Shown here: positions 53,393 to 62,553 of the stretch, piece by piece
Position numbering within the stretch: the stretch's first letter is position 1
How the letters are laid out: every line of letters begins with the position of its first letter
Assembly (NCBI RefSeq): GCF_018687355.1
Contig: NZ_CP061288.1
Span: 816,144 to 880,143 of the forward strand
Reading direction: 5' to 3'
DNA length: 64,000 nt
DNA from: Polynucleobacter sp. VK25
GTDB taxonomy: Bacteria; Pseudomonadota; Gammaproteobacteria; Burkholderiales; Burkholderiaceae
Notes under the pieces: generated by a model
What the model saw: only the letters and a program-made list of their open reading frames with translations
Databases searched by the model: none
Told to the model about the DNA's origin: nothing
Translations under genes and position numbers: made by a program

Positions 53393-53920
53393 TTACTTTT
53401 TGGAGCCAAATAAGACTGCCAGAGTTTCAGTATTACCCACAACCTTATTGAACCCCACAAAAATTAAGTAAGGCCAAACAATGAGCCAATACAAGATCGA
53501 CATTGCTAATATCCTTAATGCATCACCGCCTCCAAAGGCAGTCATTGAGGAGATAAATTCTTTTCCATGTATTAAGCCATCGACCCCAGCCTCAAAATAG
53601 TTCAGGGCAATGACGACAATAATATAAACAATCGACTCAATGAATAGAGAGCCAACAATGCCATTTTCTTTTTCAATCTTGATTGGATAGGCGGCCTGAG
53701 CGATTAACATAAATTTTGCCGATAAAGCCGCTTTGATTAATGCAAAACCAAATAAGGCTAGAGGAATAGGGCGCTCTTCCAGAGCAGTTGCAGCCATAAA
53801 GGTAATGGCACAGAACCAAATGCCAAAGTAAAGCGTCAAAGCAAGCGCTTTTTTCATTTCCTCTTCAAGTTTGATTTTCAGGCCTGGTTGATTTGGGGGA
53901 TTCGTGGTGCTGTTAGTCAT
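53393..53920 (-). CDS. Four-helix inner-membrane protein of unknown function
   Basis: A 175-residue protein with about four membrane segments: ALALTLYFGIWFCAITFMAA, LALFGFALIKAALSAKFMLIA, FIESIVYIIVVIALNYFEA and ILAMSILYWLIVWPYLIFVG. I recognise no conserved motif. It directly precedes the outer membrane protein gene on the same strand (one base after its stop codon), suggesting a joint envelope role. ATG 53920 is the first start. Confidence 0.65.
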   Translation of the reverse strand: MTNSTTNPPNQPGLKIKLEEEMKKALALTLYFGIWFCAITFMAATALEERPIPLALFGFALIKAALSAKFMLIAQAAYPIKIEKENGIVGSLFIESIVYIIVVIALNYFEAGVDGLIHGKEFISSMTAFGGGDALRILAMSILYWLIVWPYLIFVGFNKVVGNTETLAVLFGSKK

Positions 53921-53949
53921 GAAAATCTTTAATGAGAGGAATGGGGCTG

Positions 53950-55263
53950 TTAGTCACCACAAGTAGAGCAAGAGCTCGAAGTGGCAAGCTCAACTGGTGC
54001 TGGCTCTTGTGTGTAACGTGCAATAAAGGCATGCTTGCTGGCCATTGGGATCTTCAGCCATACAAAGTGTCCTGAACCTGGCGCAACGTCAATAGACTCG
54101 CCGCTCATATTCCACATTTCTGTCAAAACAACATCTGTATTTCCGCTCGGCTCGATGATCTCAATTTTGTCACCTACAGAAAAACGATTCTTCACGTCGA
54201 CTTTGACTCGACCAGTTGCAGTATCAATGTCTAATGTCTCGCCAACATATAAGCTGCGACCAGATAAAGAGTGACCACGCATATACAGTTGATATTCTTT
54301 ATCGTGGTGACGCTCATAGAAGCCATCGGTATAACCCCGGTTGGCCAAGCCTTCTAATTGACCTAGCAAGGCTGTATTAAATGGTCTTCCAGCAACAGCA
54401 TCATTGATTGCCGCTCTGTAGGACTGGACAGTGCGTGAAACGTAATAAGGTGATTTGGTGCGACCTTCGATCTTGAATGAGTCTACGCCCATCTTGGTTA
54501 AGCGCTCTATATGCTCAACGGCACGAAGATCTTTGGAGTTCATGATGTACGTGCCATGTTCATCTTCTTCCATGGGCATTAAGTCATCAGGGCGACGCGC
54601 CTCCTGGAGGAGGACTACATCACCGCTAGTATTTTGTTGACCGGGCTTGACCTTGTAATCCCAACGGCAGGCGTTAGTACAGGCACCTTGGTTTGAATCT
54701 CGGTGTGACATATAACCAGATAACAAGCAGCGCCCCGAATAGGCAATACAGAGAGCGCCATGAACAAAAACCTCAAGCTCCATTTCTGGACAATCTTGAC
54801 GCACTTCTTCAATTTCATCAAAGGAGAGTTCACGAGACAAAATCACGCGGCTGATACCAACAGAACGCCAGAACTTTGCTGAAGCTCCATTAACGGTATT
54901 TGCCTGTACTGATAAATGAATTGGCATATCGGGCCAAGCTTCACGTGCCATCATGATGAGACCAGGATCAGACATGATTAAAGCATCAGGCTTTAATGCA
55001 ATTACAGGATCCATATCCTTGATGTAAGTGCGTGTCTTACCACCATGCGGTAATAAGTTAGACACCAAATAAAATTTCTTACCCATTTCATGGGCGGTAT
55101 CAATTCCGTTCTTTAGAACTTCAATCTTGCCAAAGTCGTTATTACGTACCCGTAGTGAATAGCGTGGCTGACCTGCATAAATGGCATCAGCGCCAAAATC
55201 AAAAGCAGTGCGCAGCATAGAAAGGCTGCCGGCTGGAGCGAGAAGTTCAGGAATCTTAGTCAT
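53950..55263 (-). CDS. trhP: tRNA 5-hydroxyuridine modification protein, U32 peptidase family
   Basis: A 437-residue U32-family protein close to E. coli YegQ/TrhP, which is needed for prephenate-dependent 5-hydroxylation of U34 in some tRNAs. The N-terminal ELLAPAGSLSMLRTAFDFGA, YAGQPRYSLRVRNNDF, IHLSVQANTVNG and VFVHGALCIAYSGRCLLSGY are near-identical to that group, and cysteines in GACTNACRWDY bind an iron-sulfur cluster. The tail SSSCSTCGD adds three more cysteines. Confidence 0.9.
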   Translation of the reverse strand: MTKIPELLAPAGSLSMLRTAFDFGADAIYAGQPRYSLRVRNNDFGKIEVLKNGIDTAHEMGKKFYLVSNLLPHGGKTRTYIKDMDPVIALKPDALIMSDPGLIMMAREAWPDMPIHLSVQANTVNGASAKFWRSVGISRVILSRELSFDEIEEVRQDCPEMELEVFVHGALCIAYSGRCLLSGYMSHRDSNQGACTNACRWDYKVKPGQQNTSGDVVLLQEARRPDDLMPMEEDEHGTYIMNSKDLRAVEHIERLTKMGVDSFKIEGRTKSPYYVSRTVQSYRAAINDAVAGRPFNTALLGQLEGLANRGYTDGFYERHHDKEYQLYMRGHSLSGRSLYVGETLDIDTATGRVKVDVKNRFSVGDKIEIIEPSGNTDVVLTEMWNMSGESIDVAPGSGHFVWLKIPMASKHAFIARYTQEPAPVELATSSSCSTCGD

Positions 55264-55354
55264 GGACCTATTTTAGTGCCTCAGAGGGTATTGCGCATTC
55301 CTAAGTAATATCTGGCCAAGAAGCCCTAATCCCGCTATTTTCAGTAGGAAGGGG

Positions 55355-56224
55355 CTATTCGTCCGCTATTGAGTTACTGAGAACTCCAATCGATTCAATC
55401 TCGATTTCGCAGATATCGCCAGGCTTCATGAAGACAGGCGGCGTTCTCGCATAGCCCACCCCTGCGGGGGTGCCTGTAATGACAAGATCACCAGGCTCTA
55501 AAGTCATACACTCCGAGATCAATACGATTGTCTCTGCTACACCCCATAGAAAGTCCTTGGTATTGGCATTCTGCATGACCTGACCATTGAGGCGTGATTG
55601 AATATTTAATCCATCACATCCCGGGGGTAGTTCATCTGGTGTAACTAACCAAGGTCCAAATGCACCTGTCTTGTCAAAGTTTTTGCCAATAGTCCATTGT
55701 GTCGTTTTGCGTTGATAGTCTCGAATGCTGCCATCATTAAATACACTATAGCCAGCTACACAGTCCAATGCATTTTCAAGTGTGGCATTGCGAATGGTTT
55801 TGCCAACAACAAAAGCTAGTTCTGCTTCGTAATCCAGTTTGTCAGATACCTTTGGTCGAATGAGTGGACTTCCATGTGATGTGAGGGAGCTTGGTCCGCG
55901 CATAAAGAAGCTTGGGTACTCTGGTCTGGCATTGCCGCCTTCTTTTGCATGATCTGCATAGTTCAATCCCATGCAGATAATTTTCCCTGGTCTATCGATT
56001 GGCGCATTAAAAGAAATGTCACTCAACTTTTTGACGGCAGCCTTTGGATTAGAGAGGGCGGCTGCCGCTCGATCCAATAGTTTTGGCGACTGTATGAGCG
56101 CAAGCAGGTTATGCGGAAGTGTTGCATCAGTAGCGCATAAATCTACAAACTCGGATGGATTGTTTTTGCAGAGTGCGCCAATACTAGACTGACCATTGTG
56201 ATTGCTAAAGCTAATTAGTTTCAT
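55355..56224 (-). CDS. Fumarylacetoacetate hydrolase-family protein
   Basis: A 289-residue FAH-family protein. The motifs are ICMGLNYADHAKEGG near 83-97, the metal-binding DYEAELAFVVGKTIR near 130-144, NDGSIRDYQRKTTQW and VITGTPAGVGYAR near 250-262. The family hydrolyses or decarboxylates acylpyruvates. It is divergent from the ThDP enzyme across about 200 bases with a large hairpin. A substrate cannot be assigned. Confidence 0.88.
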   Translation of the reverse strand: MKLISFSNHNGQSSIGALCKNNPSEFVDLCATDATLPHNLLALIQSPKLLDRAAAALSNPKAAVKKLSDISFNAPIDRPGKIICMGLNYADHAKEGGNARPEYPSFFMRGPSSLTSHGSPLIRPKVSDKLDYEAELAFVVGKTIRNATLENALDCVAGYSVFNDGSIRDYQRKTTQWTIGKNFDKTGAFGPWLVTPDELPPGCDGLNIQSRLNGQVMQNANTKDFLWGVAETIVLISECMTLEPGDLVITGTPAGVGYARTPPVFMKPGDICEIEIESIGVLSNSIADE

Positions 56225-56279
56225 TACTGTCTCTCGCTCACTTTTAGTAATTATATGAATCGTAATATTGGCAGTATAT

Positions 56280-56353
56280 GGCAGCCTTTAAAAGGAATCG
56301 GCAGTCTTTAAAAATCTGCCAGACACCCCATTTGAATTGGTGGGGTGCAGATT
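56280..56353 (+). promoter_or_regulatory. Direct repeats and long hairpin upstream of the ThDP-enzyme gene
   Basis: GGCAGCCTTTAAAA (56280-56293) and GGCAGTCTTTAAAA (56300-56313) are near-identical copies 20 bases apart. They lead into a hairpin: AATCTG (56313-56318) pairs with CAGATT (56348-56353), and CACCCCA (56324-56330) with TGGGGTG (56341-56347), with a five-base bulge and ten-base loop. It ends about 90 bases before the start codon. It may be a structured leader or a transcription-factor site; neither is proven. Confidence 0.55.
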
Positions 56354-56440
56354 CAACGAAAATGACCTAGACCTAGAAATAATGTGATAATTTTCAAAAC
56401 ATTACATGCACTAATTGATTATTCAGAAAGTACAGAAATC

Positions 56441-58099
56441 ATGGGGACACAGGGCGATTCATTGAATGGTGGGCAGATTCTGGCCAACGCGCTAGTAAGG
56501 CAGGGTGTCGATCTGGCTTTTGGTGTCCCTGGTGAGAGCTTTTTACCGCTACTGAATGGTTTGGTGGATCATCCCCAGTGTCGCTTCATTACCTGTCGCC
56601 AAGAGGGTGGCGCTGCCTATATGGCTGAGGCATACGCAAAGCTGACCGGTAAGCCCGGGGTTGTCATGGTAACTCGTGGTCCAGGCGCATCAAATGCCAT
56701 GATTGGGCTGCATACGGCTTATCAAGATTCAACTCCCATGGTGTTGTTGGTCGGCCAAGTAGGTACCGATATGGTTGAGCGCGAAGCGTTTCAAGAAGTT
56801 GACTACCGACGTATGTTTTCTGAATGCGCAAAGTGGGTCGGCAGTATTGATCGAGTGGACCGTATTGATGAGTTTGTTTCTCACGCATTTCATGTTGCGC
56901 AGGCAGGTAGAAAAGGTCCAGTGGTTCTAGCGCTTCCAGAAGATGTTCTATATATGCACGGACAAGAGAAGCCGGTAGCACCTGCGCATATTGTTCAACC
57001 TGGCTTAGACCAAGCAGCATTCTCTAAAGCGCTTGAGGTGTTTGCTCAAGCTAGCAAGCCGCTTGTGCTTGCTGGTGGGGGGAATTGGAATCAAGCTGCA
57101 TGTGAAAGCTTAAGAGCCTGGGCTAACCGTGAAGACGTGCCTGTTGCAACCAGTTTTCGCTCTCAGGATGTCATTGATAACTTGGATCCTTGTTTTGCAG
57201 GTGATTTAGGCATTGGCGCTAATCCAGCCTTGGCTAAGCGGGTTCAAGAAGCCGATTGTCTTTTGGTCATTGGGGAGCGCTTAGGGGAAATGACAACAGC
57301 AGGTTATAGCCTGCTGTCATCACCGCAGGCCAAGACCACATTAATTCATGTTCTCTCAGGGCCAGAAGAGTTGGGTCGCGTATACCGACCTGAATTTGCC
57401 TTGAACTGTAGTCCTGAAAACTTTTGCAAAGCCCTGAGTGAAATCAAGATGGGCAAGCAATACGATCGTCAGGCAATGAATGACGCTCATGCACAGTATC
57501 TTGCTTTCTCGACTCCGGTGAGGGTTCCAGGAGACATGCAGTTAGCACACATCATGAGCGCATTAAAGGATGTTATTCCACGTAATGCCATCGTCACAAA
57601 TGGTGCTGGTAATTTCGCTACTTGGGTACACCGCTTTTATCCTTACGGCGCATTTAAGACTCAACTAGCGCCAGCAAATGGATCAATGGGTTACGGCTTG
57701 CCAGCTGCAATCGCTGCAAAAATTGCTGAGCCACAAAGGGTGGTGATTGCTGTATGTGGTGATGGTGATTTCATGATGAACTGTCAGGAGTTGGCAACAG
57801 CGGCACGATACAACGCATTTCCAATCATCCTATTGGTCAACAACAGTATGCTGGGCACTATTCGCATGCATCAGGAGCGTGAGTTTAAGTCTCGAGTCAT
57901 TGCGACCGAGTTAACCAATCCTGATTTCGTCAAATTTGCAGACAGCTTTGGTATTTCAGGCTATAGAGTTACCAAAACAGAAGAGTTCGCACCTATCTTT
58001 GCCAAAGCATTGGAAGGCAATCGCGGGGCCTTGATTGAGCTGGTTCTGGATCAAGAAGTTATTTCACCAAGCAAGCTACTCTCTGAATTAGGGAAATAA
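56441..58099 (+). CDS. Thiamine diphosphate enzyme, acetolactate-synthase-like
   Basis: A 552-residue ThDP-dependent enzyme of the acetolactate synthase/benzoylformate decarboxylase superfamily. The conserved glutamate is Glu55 in CRQEGGAAYMAEAYA. VTRGPGASNAMIGLHTA, the central NAD/FAD-like domain and the ThDP motif GDGDFMMNCQELATAAR (440-456) with LLVNN are present. Homologues act as acetolactate synthases or as decarboxylases of 2-oxo acids. An in-frame GTG at 56384 is farther up, but ATG 56441 gives the family N-terminus. The reaction cannot be narrowed from the sequence. Confidence 0.87.
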   Translation: MGTQGDSLNGGQILANALVRQGVDLAFGVPGESFLPLLNGLVDHPQCRFITCRQEGGAAYMAEAYAKLTGKPGVVMVTRGPGASNAMIGLHTAYQDSTPMVLLVGQVGTDMVEREAFQEVDYRRMFSECAKWVGSIDRVDRIDEFVSHAFHVAQAGRKGPVVLALPEDVLYMHGQEKPVAPAHIVQPGLDQAAFSKALEVFAQASKPLVLAGGGNWNQAACESLRAWANREDVPVATSFRSQDVIDNLDPCFAGDLGIGANPALAKRVQEADCLLVIGERLGEMTTAGYSLLSSPQAKTTLIHVLSGPEELGRVYRPEFALNCSPENFCKALSEIKMGKQYDRQAMNDAHAQYLAFSTPVRVPGDMQLAHIMSALKDVIPRNAIVTNGAGNFATWVHRFYPYGAFKTQLAPANGSMGYGLPAAIAAKIAEPQRVVIAVCGDGDFMMNCQELATAARYNAFPIILLVNNSMLGTIRMHQEREFKSRVIATELTNPDFVKFADSFGISGYRVTKTEEFAPIFAKALEGNRGALIELVLDQEVISPSKLLSELGK

Positions 58100-58124
58100 A
58101 AAAGAGGGGAGATCCCCTCTTTTT
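58099..58124. terminator. Bidirectional terminator after the ThDP gene
   Basis: AAAGAGGGG (58101-58109) and CCCCTCTTT (58114-58122) form a strong stem with A residues before and T residues after. It separates the ThDP gene from the converging Bug gene. Confidence 0.85.
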
Positions 58125-58174
58125 GATGACTACAGCAGACCAAAAAATAGCGGTCCCGCATGAACGGTCATGAG

Positions 58175-59206
58175 TTAATCCACCTTAGCACCAGAATCTT
58201 TTACTACTTTGCTCCATTTCACAATTTCAGCCTTAATGAATGTGGAGAATTGTTCTGGGGTATTGCCTGCAGGTTGAGCGCCCATTGCTAAATACTTTTC
58301 TTGTACAGATGGACTGGCAATGGCTGCCATCAAGGCTGCGCTATCCTTATTCAAGATCTCGGCTGGCATATTTGCTGGACCAACTACTCCAAACCAAGAT
58401 GTTGCTTCATATCCAGGCAAATTAGCGGCCTCAGCAATTGTTGGTAAATCTGGAAATGCTGGTGAACGTTTGGCACTAGTTACAGCCAATGCCTTGAGGC
58501 GTCCTGCACGGATAAAGTTAATTGAGGAAGGTAAGTTATCAAACATGATGTCCACATTACCTGCCATTAGATCAGTTACCGCAGGTGGGCTTCCCTTGTA
58601 TGGCAAATGCACCATATAGGTTTTAGTCATGGATTTAAACAACTCTCCCGCCATGTGAATCGAAGTGCCATTACCGCTTGAGGCCATATTCACTTTGCCT
58701 GGATTGGCTTTGGCATAAGCGATAAGGTCTTTTACAGTATTAATTTTGTTTTTAGCTGCAAACGCCGGATTCAGAACGAGGACATTGGGTAGTTCTGCGA
58801 CCAATGTGATTGGCGTAAAGTCTTTAATTGGGTCAAAAGGAAGTTTGCCGCCACCTTGTGTATATAGAGGAAGGTTGATGCCGTGAGTTCCTACCGAGGC
58901 CATTAGCCATGTGTAACCATCTGGTGGTGATTTAGAAACTATTTCTGCGCCAATATTTCCGCCGGCACCCGGCTTGTTATCAATAATGACATTCCATTTT
59001 TGAGTATTGAGCAATTCATTTTGCAAGGGCCGAGCAATATTGTCAGTTGCTCCACCGGCTGGAAAAGGGACGATAAATTTAATGGGCTTATTCGGATAAT
59101 CGGATTGGGCCAATACCATTTCGGCAGGACCCGCCATTAAGACTAGGGAAAGCAAACATAGTCGAAAAACTCGTGACGTAATGTTTGCGGAACCGCGTTT
59201 GTTCAT
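58175..59206 (-). CDS. Bug-family (TctC-like) periplasmic binding protein
   Basis: A 343-residue Bug protein. A long signal ends near MVLAQSDYP; the mature part starts [26 protein letters not shown]-type ([13 protein letters not shown]), [17 protein letters not shown] and [16 protein letters not shown] are the family ligand-binding loops. It is divergent from another Bug protein and has no TctA/TctB partner in the window. The substrate is a carboxylate by family. Confidence 0.92.
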   Translation of the reverse strand: MNKRGSANITSRVFRLCLLSLVLMAGPAEMVLAQSDYPNKPIKFIVPFPAGGATDNIARPLQNELLNTQKWNVIIDNKPGAGGNIGAEIVSKSPPDGYTWLMASVGTHGINLPLYTQGGGKLPFDPIKDFTPITLVAELPNVLVLNPAFAAKNKINTVKDLIAYAKANPGKVNMASSGNGTSIHMAGELFKSMTKTYMVHLPYKGSPPAVTDLMAGNVDIMFDNLPSSINFIRAGRLKALAVTSAKRSPAFPDLPTIAEAANLPGYEATSWFGVVGPANMPAEILNKDSAALMAAIASPSVQEKYLAMGAQPAGNTPEQFSTFIKAEIVKWSKVVKDSGAKVD

Positions 59207-59485
59207 TCTTGTCTCCAGTTAATTGAGATCATTCTTTAGATGATTCTTTTAATACTTTGCTTGGGTTTTAAGACACAGACTAATTTCTTAAATTCAAAAC
59301 ATATATTCATGATTTAAGCATAACTGGGCAATGGGTGCAGACCCTTGGTTGGGGTGATCCCTGATGGGGAGGTCATATTTGAGCTTTTGTAGCTAAAAGT
59401 GATATGAGGGTTGGTTTCTAGCTGTTTCCCCGTCTCGGAAAAGGATTCATAATGCGCAATAACTAAAAAAATGGAGACAAATCTC

Positions 59486-60460
59486 ATGAAGGTATTTTTA
59501 AAGTCGGCTCTTGCTGGTGTGACGCTGGCGGGTGTCTTATTTAGCTCATTAGCGAATGCACAAGCTTGGCCACAAAAGCCTATTAAATTTATCGTCCCTT
59601 TCTCTGCTGGGGGCGCCAATGATTTGATGGCGAGAGCTGCAGCTGAAGGCGCATCAAAAGTGATAGGGCAAGCCATTGTGGTTGAAAATAAACCGGGTGC
59701 CGGTGGAACGCTGGGTACAGTGTTTGTCAGCAAAAGCGCGCCAGACGGATATACATTTTTAATTAGTGCAGCAGGCGTTGTGTCTAACAATATGATCAAG
59801 AAGACGACCAACTATAAAGATGGTGATTTGGTGCCAGTAGTCATGATTGGTTTAGCCCCATCAGTGATTGTTGTTTCTTCTGAATCTAGCTATAAAAATT
59901 TACGAAATTTTGTTGATGCTTCAAAAGAAGGGCAGGGTCTTCACTTTGCTACTGCTGGCACTGGAAGTACTCCACACTTTGTGGCAGAACTACTCAATAC
60001 AAAATATGGTGCCAAGTTAATCCCAGTTCCTTACAAGAGTGGCTCTGAAGGTGCTTCTGCCGTGATGGGCGGTCAAGTAGCTGGCACCTCTGAGGCTAGC
60101 ATTGTGGCTTTGCCTCACATCAAACCAGGGGGAAAATTTAGGCCATTAGCGACTACTTGGACAAAACGTATTTCGGCATATCCCGAGTTATCTACAGCTG
60201 TCGAGCAGGGATTCCCAGATTTGCAAATTGCGCATTGGGCAGGCATACATGCCCCTGTTGGCGTATCCCCTGAAATCATGGATAAGCTAGCGGCAGCTGT
60301 TGATGTCGCTATGAAGTCTCCACAGGTTGCAGATCGTTTAAAGGGTCAGGGAATAGAGCCTGTTGGCGGGACTCGTGCCTCGTTCATTGAATTCGTGGAT
60401 GCTGAGCGCGCTCGTTTAGGTTCAATAGTGAAAGCTGCCAATATGAAGGATGATCAATGA
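59486..60460 (+). CDS. Bug-family (TctC-like) periplasmic binding protein
   Basis: A 324-residue Bug protein, first of a three-gene run with the isocitrate-lyase-family and alpha/beta hydrolase genes. The signal ends [43 protein letters not shown] and FATAGTGSTPHFVAELL are family motifs. GGAGA ahead of ATG 59486 decides the start over ATG 59471. The next gene overlaps its stop by four bases, so the bound carboxylate is probably the substrate of that enzyme. Confidence 0.92.
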   Translation: MKVFLKSALAGVTLAGVLFSSLANAQAWPQKPIKFIVPFSAGGANDLMARAAAEGASKVIGQAIVVENKPGAGGTLGTVFVSKSAPDGYTFLISAAGVVSNNMIKKTTNYKDGDLVPVVMIGLAPSVIVVSSESSYKNLRNFVDASKEGQGLHFATAGTGSTPHFVAELLNTKYGAKLIPVPYKSGSEGASAVMGGQVAGTSEASIVALPHIKPGGKFRPLATTWTKRISAYPELSTAVEQGFPDLQIAHWAGIHAPVGVSPEIMDKLAAAVDVAMKSPQVADRLKGQGIEPVGGTRASFIEFVDAERARLGSIVKAANMKDDQ

Positions 60461-61332
60461 AATTAGATTACGAGCTTGGCTCTCTCTTGCGCCAGAAAGT
60501 TGAAACAAGAAAGGGTTTGCTGGTTGCTGGAGCAGCAAATGCTTTAGCTGCAAGGATTATTTATGAACTTGGTTTTGAGGCGATTTACCTCAGTGGCGCC
60601 GGCTTAACCAATACCTTTTACGGCGTTCCTGATTTAGGTTTTGTGGGATTAAGTGACCTAGTAGGGCATACCTCTGCAATGCGCGATGCAATGCCATTGC
60701 CTATTATTGTCGACGCTGATACGGGTTTTGGTAATGCACTTAATGTGAGACAGACGGTACGTCAGTTAGAGCGCGCCGGAGCTAATGCCATTCAGATTGA
60801 AGATCAGGTTATGCCTAAAAAATGCGGCCATTTTTCTGATAAATCTGTAATTGAGCCAATGGAAATGGTTTCCAAAATTCAGGCGGCGGTTGATGCGCGA
60901 GATAGTAAAGATTTTTTAATCATTGCCCGAACGGATGCCCGAGCGATACATGGCTTGGATGATGCTCTGGCTCGAGCAGCGCTATATGCCGAACATGGTG
61001 CTGACATTACGTTCGTCGAAGCGCCTGTTAATGTCAGTGAGCTCAAACGAATTGCATCAGAGCTTACATGTCCGCAGATAGTGAATGTGGTGATTGGTGG
61101 AAAAACACCATGCTTACCCCAACAAGAATTTGCGCAAATGGGTTTTGGCATTGTGTTGTATGCCAATGCAGCACTTCAAGGTGCAATGCGTGGCATGACC
61201 AATGCACTCTCGCATTTAAAGACTCACGGAGAGTTGCATGAGGATCTCAATTTAGTTGCATCCTTTGAGGAGCGTCAGCGATTCGTGCAAAAACCTTTTT
61301 TCGATAACTTGTCAGAAAAGTACAAAAAGTAG
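60457..61332 (+). CDS. Isocitrate lyase / PEP mutase-family protein
   Basis: A 291-residue member of the ICL/PEPM superfamily. LPIIVDADTGFGNALNVRQ near 75-93 is the Mg/acid-binding motif and EDQVMPKKCGHFSDK near 110-124 is the KKCGH signature with the catalytic Cys of the lyase group. IARTDARAIHGLDDALARA follows. Family members cleave 2-methylisocitrate, dimethylmalate or oxaloacetate. The gene overlaps the Bug gene by four bases, and the alpha/beta hydrolase gene follows 27 bases on. Confidence 0.88.
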   Translation: MKLDYELGSLLRQKVETRKGLLVAGAANALAARIIYELGFEAIYLSGAGLTNTFYGVPDLGFVGLSDLVGHTSAMRDAMPLPIIVDADTGFGNALNVRQTVRQLERAGANAIQIEDQVMPKKCGHFSDKSVIEPMEMVSKIQAAVDARDSKDFLIIARTDARAIHGLDDALARAALYAEHGADITFVEAPVNVSELKRIASELTCPQIVNVVIGGKTPCLPQQEFAQMGFGIVLYANAALQGAMRGMTNALSHLKTHGELHEDLNLVASFEERQRFVQKPFFDNLSEKYKK

Positions 61333-61359
61333 TTCCAAAATTATTCCCAAGGGAGCGGT

Positions 61360-62427
61360 ATGCAATTTCTATTCAACCAATTTACTAAAATTATTTTCTG
61401 TGCTGCGCTCTCATTTTTATTGATTGGAGTAAGTTTTGGACAGACAGGCCCACAACCTAAAGAGGGCGTCTGGATAGCTAAGAATTTTCGCTTTCATACT
61501 GGTGAAGTGATGCCCGAGATGAAGATTGGTTACATTACGATCGGCGACCCAAGCGGCATTCCAGTCGTGATCCTGCATGGCACTGCTGGCACTGCAAAAG
61601 GTATGCTTTCAAAGAACTTTGGCGGTGAATTATTTGGCCCAGGCCAGATTCTGGATGCAAGTAAATATTTCATCATCATTCCTGATGCAATTGGAGTGGG
61701 TAAATCAAGCAAGCCATCGGATGGTCTTAAAACCAAGTTCCCCCACTACAACTATGAGGATATGGTTGACGCGCAATATAGATTGGTATCCGAAGGCCTA
61801 GGGATTAACCATCTACGTTTAGTTCTAGGAAATTCTATGGGTGGTATGCAGACGTGGTTATGGGGAATTCAATATCCTGATTACATGGATTTACTCGTGC
61901 CGATGGCATCTTCACCCACGCAGATGTCAGGTCGCAATTGGATGATGCGTAGGATGATTATTGACTCCATCAAAAACGATCCAGAGTGGCAGGGTGGTAA
62001 TTACACCAAACAACCAAAGAGCCTCCAATTTGCTAGTGTGTATTTCAATATCGGCTTTAGCGGAGGCAATCAAGGGCTCTATAAGTTGGCACCAAGCAGC
62101 GATGCGGCTGATCAACTATTGAATCAACGATTGAGCGCTTCTTTTGTTGCTGATGCGAATGACAATCTCTATCAGTGGGAGTCATCGCGAGATTACAACC
62201 CAACGCCTCACCTTGAAAAAATTAAAGCAAGAGTGCTGGCAATTAACTCGGCTGATGACGAAAGAAATCCACCCGAGTTGGGTTTTATGCAGAAAGAACT
62301 ACCAAGAATGAAGAATGCCAAGCTGTATCTCATTCCGGCCTCACCCGAGACCTCTGGTCATAGCACTACTGGGCAGGCGAAGTGGTGGAATAAAGAGTTG
62401 GCAGTTACTTTAGATGATATGAAGTAA
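61360..62427 (+). CDS. Secreted MetX-like alpha/beta hydrolase
   Basis: A 355-residue alpha/beta hydrolase with a hydrophobic signal (IIFCAALSFLLIGVSFGQ). The nucleophile is Ser159 in LGNSMGGMQTW, the oxyanion region is VILHGTAG, the acid is in NSADDERNPPE near 295 and the base His in SGHSTTGQ near 337. The overall pattern resembles homoserine O-acetyltransferase, but export to the periplasm makes that reaction unlikely; it is more probably an esterase. Last gene of the Bug-ICL-hydrolase run. Confidence 0.83.
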   Translation: MQFLFNQFTKIIFCAALSFLLIGVSFGQTGPQPKEGVWIAKNFRFHTGEVMPEMKIGYITIGDPSGIPVVILHGTAGTAKGMLSKNFGGELFGPGQILDASKYFIIIPDAIGVGKSSKPSDGLKTKFPHYNYEDMVDAQYRLVSEGLGINHLRLVLGNSMGGMQTWLWGIQYPDYMDLLVPMASSPTQMSGRNWMMRRMIIDSIKNDPEWQGGNYTKQPKSLQFASVYFNIGFSGGNQGLYKLAPSSDAADQLLNQRLSASFVADANDNLYQWESSRDYNPTPHLEKIKARVLAINSADDERNPPELGFMQKELPRMKNAKLYLIPASPETSGHSTTGQAKWWNKELAVTLDDMK

Positions 62428-62553
62428 TCACTAAATAAATTGCTGGCCAATGAAGAGTATCCTAATGAGTCTGTGAAGAGCATTGTAAAAATGAACGGGG
62501 AGCCTTCCCTTTGACTTTTCACCTTAAATTGAAGGCATCAACGAAAGAATGCA

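Noticed and set aside
59207..59485. 279-base gap between divergent Bug genes searched for RNA or small genes
   Set aside because: Only very short frames and weak inverted repeats are seen; it most likely holds two promoters, which I cannot place with confidence.
59314..59811. 165-residue minus-strand frame between the two Bug genes
   Set aside because: Most of it lies opposite the start of the plus-strand Bug gene, which has a clear signal peptide and ribosome site.
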